Source: a virus. From it: a DNA stretch of 64,000 nucleotides. The stretch spans positions 124,001 through 188,000 of IMG/VR virus record IMGVR_UViG_3300034073_003542. One strand, given 5' to 3'. Below the pieces are notes generated by a model. The model was not told the DNA's origin and made no database searches. It saw only the letters and a program-made list of their open reading frames with translations. A program made the position numbers and the translations under genes. Below, piece by piece: positions 62,368 through 64,000 of this stretch; position 1 is the stretch's first letter, and each line of letters opens with the position of its first letter.

Positions 62368-62702
62368 AAAGCACCTCCAAAAAGTCTCTTACGATTTCTG
62401 TTTCGCTCAACCATCCCCTTAATATCTTTTAGATTCCACTTATTAGCCCACTGAAAATGCCACGCATCACCAAGGGGAAGATGAATCAAAGTTAAAGGCT
62501 TAGACTTAAATACCATATATTGAGCGTATCCATCTGCCACTCCCTCGCGGACTATTTCTCCGCAAAGATCGCCAGAACCATTTGCGAGACACCATTCTCG
62601 CATCTTATCAAGCCATGCTTCTTCACGTTGCTTCCAATTTTCGATTGGAAAAAGGTCGGGCGTTTCTCTTAGTTCTTGCGGCGGCGAATAAATCTGAGCC
62701 AT
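62364..62702 (-). CDS. hypothetical protein, 112 aa
   Basis: WKQREEAWLDKMREWCLANG, DLCGEIVREGVADGYAQYMV and a tail (HFQWANKWNLKDIKGMVERN) seen in phage proteins with GDAWHFQWAN. Unknown function. Overlaps the gene downstream by 4 nt. Confidence 0.52.
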   Translation of the reverse strand: MAQIYSPPQELRETPDLFPIENWKQREEAWLDKMREWCLANGSGDLCGEIVREGVADGYAQYMVFKSKPLTLIHLPLGDAWHFQWANKWNLKDIKGMVERNRNRKRLFGGAL

Positions 62703-62729
62703 TATTTTCTCCTGTGTTTCTTGAACGAT

Positions 62730-63071
62730 TCAGTTTTCTACAACAACTTCTTTTGTATTGTTCAATATTCTCAGAAATTTATTACCATCAGTATGAGGAT
62801 CACAACAAACCATAGTAAAATCTTCTCCTCTATAAACCCATTTTGGTAGGAATCGTTGTGTATAAATGCTATCACTATAGTAATCGCCTGTTTCGTTTAC
62901 TAATTCTTCTTTGGTTTTAGCGTAATGTAATTCTCCTCCTCGACCCTCTCCGTCCAATCTCCAATACATTTCGCGGCAATCATCCAAAGGAATAACTACC
63001 CAATCTTCTACATATCCAAAATACTCGTAAATTTTTTGTTGAATTTCAAAGTATTGATCTAACAGCTTCAT
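62730..63071 (-). CDS. hypothetical protein, 113 aa
   Basis: YFEIQQKIYEYFGYVEDWVV then CREMYWRLDGEGRGGELHYA and IYTQRFLPKWVYRGEDFTMV: an alpha/beta protein present in similar form in other large phages. It is the first gene after the 63094-63121 promoter. Confidence 0.52.
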   Translation of the reverse strand: MKLLDQYFEIQQKIYEYFGYVEDWVVIPLDDCREMYWRLDGEGRGGELHYAKTKEELVNETGDYYSDSIYTQRFLPKWVYRGEDFTMVCCDPHTDGNKFLRILNNTKEVVVEN

Positions 63072-63093
63072 AGTTGTCTCCGTTGTTCCCTCT

Positions 63094-63121
63094 ATCGTAC
63101 CACACCTTATTGGTTTGTCAA
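63094..63121 (-). promoter_or_regulatory. sigma70-like promoter
   Basis: TTGACA (63121-63116), 16 nt, TACGAT (63099-63094); lies in the end of the gene at 63107. Confidence 0.78.
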
Positions 63122-63391
63122 ACGCTCACGAAAATCAAGTAATTTATCTAAATGTTTTTGTTCTATATCTGTTCTTTTTCTTTGCCATTTTATTCTATTA
63201 TCCAAATCTTCTTGAGTTGCTAAACGGATATATTTGCATGGTCGTAATCCATAGTACCAATCTTTTGATCCAAACCAACCCTCTGCATAAACGGGATCAT
63301 GTTCTGCCTCAGAAATACATACAACATTACCAGTATAATCATGCAAAGAAGCAATTATATCTCCCTTTTTCCAGTTTGGTTCATTTGTCAT
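63107..63391 (-). CDS. hypothetical SH3-like protein, 94 aa
   Basis: WKKGDIIASLHDYTGNVVCI then EGWFGSKDWYYGLRPCKYIR and a helical tail (WQRKRTDIEQKHLDKLLDFR). The first half looks like a beta barrel. The last codons carry a promoter. Confidence 0.5.
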   Translation of the reverse strand: MTNEPNWKKGDIIASLHDYTGNVVCISEAEHDPVYAEGWFGSKDWYYGLRPCKYIRLATQEDLDNRIKWQRKRTDIEQKHLDKLLDFRERLTNQ

Positions 63392-63743
63392 TTAAAATAT
63401 CTCCTCGTAATTTACCACGATTCCAACTAATAGGTGAATCTTTCTCCATTTTATCCCAATTAGCATAAATTTCTCGTACCTTCTTCATAGCCTCTTCTTT
63501 GGCTAGTTCGGCGTGTAGTAATTCCATACGAGCATAATACATAGCTTTATGTCTACCTTGTTTGAGAAAAAGAGGTTCTGTTTCTCTTGTTGGAATAGAT
63601 ACTTCTTCATCTTCAAGATCGTATTCCCAAGAAATTAAGTTCATATGCGACATAATAGCCATAAAACTTTCTTGTGGCAACCCTTGAATTTGATCCACAA
63701 TTTTTTGTTCCGCTTCGTTTAGTTTTGGTAAAGGTGCTGTCAT
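63381..63743 (-). CDS. hypothetical helical protein, 120 aa
   Basis: KLNEAEQKIVDQIQGLPQES then MEKVREIYANWDKME-like helices in the second half (EAMKKVREIYANWDKMEKDS). Unknown. Stop overlaps the next gene by 11 nt. Confidence 0.48.
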   Translation of the reverse strand: MTAPLPKLNEAEQKIVDQIQGLPQESFMAIMSHMNLISWEYDLEDEEVSIPTRETEPLFLKQGRHKAMYYARMELLHAELAKEEAMKKVREIYANWDKMEKDSPISWNRGKLRGDILNDK

Positions 63744-63991
63744 TAAATTGCCTCCTCAAATACGTATGACCAATAACGACTATCGGGTTTGTCTTGAATA
63801 CCATCCCAATAGATCGACCTTGCTATATAGGACGGAACCTTTAGTCGCCCACAATTTACTTGCCAATGCCGTTCTAGTTTTTTGTAAAGTTGCAATCCTG
63901 TGCCAGTTTTATACTTCAAATCTTCCGCTCCATACAATCTTAAGATATGAACATCTGAACAAAGAACTCGACACTCATTTGGATGAATCAT
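63743..63991 (-). CDS. hypothetical protein, 82 aa
   Basis: VLCSDVHILRLYGAEDLKYK then GLQLYKKLERHWQVNCGRLK and IARSIYWDGIQDKPDSRYWS. A small helical domain, similar proteins occur in phages. Its ATG is 9 nt from the window edge, so the upstream context is unknown. Confidence 0.5.
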   Translation of the reverse strand: MIHPNECRVLCSDVHILRLYGAEDLKYKTGTGLQLYKKLERHWQVNCGRLKVPSYIARSIYWDGIQDKPDSRYWSYVFEEAI

Positions 63992-64000
63992 TTCAAGACT

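Noticed and set aside
1-64000. CRISPR array or insertion sequence
   Set aside because: No regularly spaced direct repeats and no transposase gene were seen.

Overview
The window looks like part of a large double-stranded DNA phage genome. It is AT-rich, roughly one-third G+C by eye. About 150 mostly short genes are packed almost entirely on the minus strand, and most are joined by ATGA, TAATG or TGATG stop/start overlaps. Phage hallmarks are an rIIA/rIIB pair, ThyX, thymidine kinase, a WGR-type ATP-dependent DNA ligase, a DRB0094-type RNA ligase, an endonuclease VII-like HNH protein, free-standing homing endonucleases, one tRNA and a phage-borne tmRNA. No capsid, tail, terminase or polymerase gene is visible, so the phage assignment is an inference from these accessory genes. 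A type IV pilin-like protein with a FADGH motif and two proteins ending in PEP-CTERM sorting tails suggest a host of the Planctomycetes/Verrucomicrobia kind; that is also inference.

Layout. 1-5365: sugar and glycosyltransferase genes plus a macro-domain protein. 5366-6776: divergent control region and a plus-strand prepilin gene. 6812-8711: small zinc proteins, a secreted trypsin-like protease and a secreted thioredoxin. 8668-15733: RuvB with a zinc protein whose tail resembles RuvA domain III, a RepB-type primase-like protein, rIIB-like and rIIA-like genes. 15856-19194: HTH protein, PspC microprotein, DNA ligase, endonuclease VII-like protein, tmRNA. 19229-36493: many small genes, including a CAP-domain protein, SpoU-type methyltransferase, UV endonuclease, ThyX, metallophosphoesterase, a structured non-coding RNA (29495-29684), MESH1-like HD hydrolase, peptidyl-tRNA hydrolase 2 and a nucleotidyltransferase. 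36695-46692: two LAGLIDADG nucleases, second phosphoesterase, thymidine kinase, RNA ligase, a plus-strand HNH gene and RtcB. 46676-54705: hypothetical phage genes, two PEP-CTERM genes, tRNA-Cys, a VWA protein, a permuted NlpC/P60-like protein, a possible PD-(D/E)XK nuclease and a HAD phosphatase. 54762-63991: membrane microproteins, a MYG1-like protein and three sets of tandem paralogues, one of which shares a GYxxGYxTRK tail that also encodes the start site of the next gene.

Expression. I can place 27 minus-strand promoters with an exact TTGACA -35 box, a TATAAT-like -10 box and a 16-17 nt spacer, so transcription probably uses a host housekeeping sigma factor. At eight of them the -35 box contains the TGA stop codon of the gene upstream. 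At four the ATG lies exactly 6 nt after the -10 box, predicting leaderless mRNAs. Two strong rho-independent terminators isolate the rIIA/rIIB unit and the gene at 15856.

How the genes fit together: tmRNA, PTH2, RtcB, RNA ligase, HAD phosphatase, macro domain, SpoU methyltransferase and tRNA-Cys form a plausible translation-rescue and RNA-repair set. ThyX, thymidine kinase, UV endonuclease, DNA ligase, RuvB and endonuclease VII-like protein cover nucleotide supply and DNA repair or recombination.
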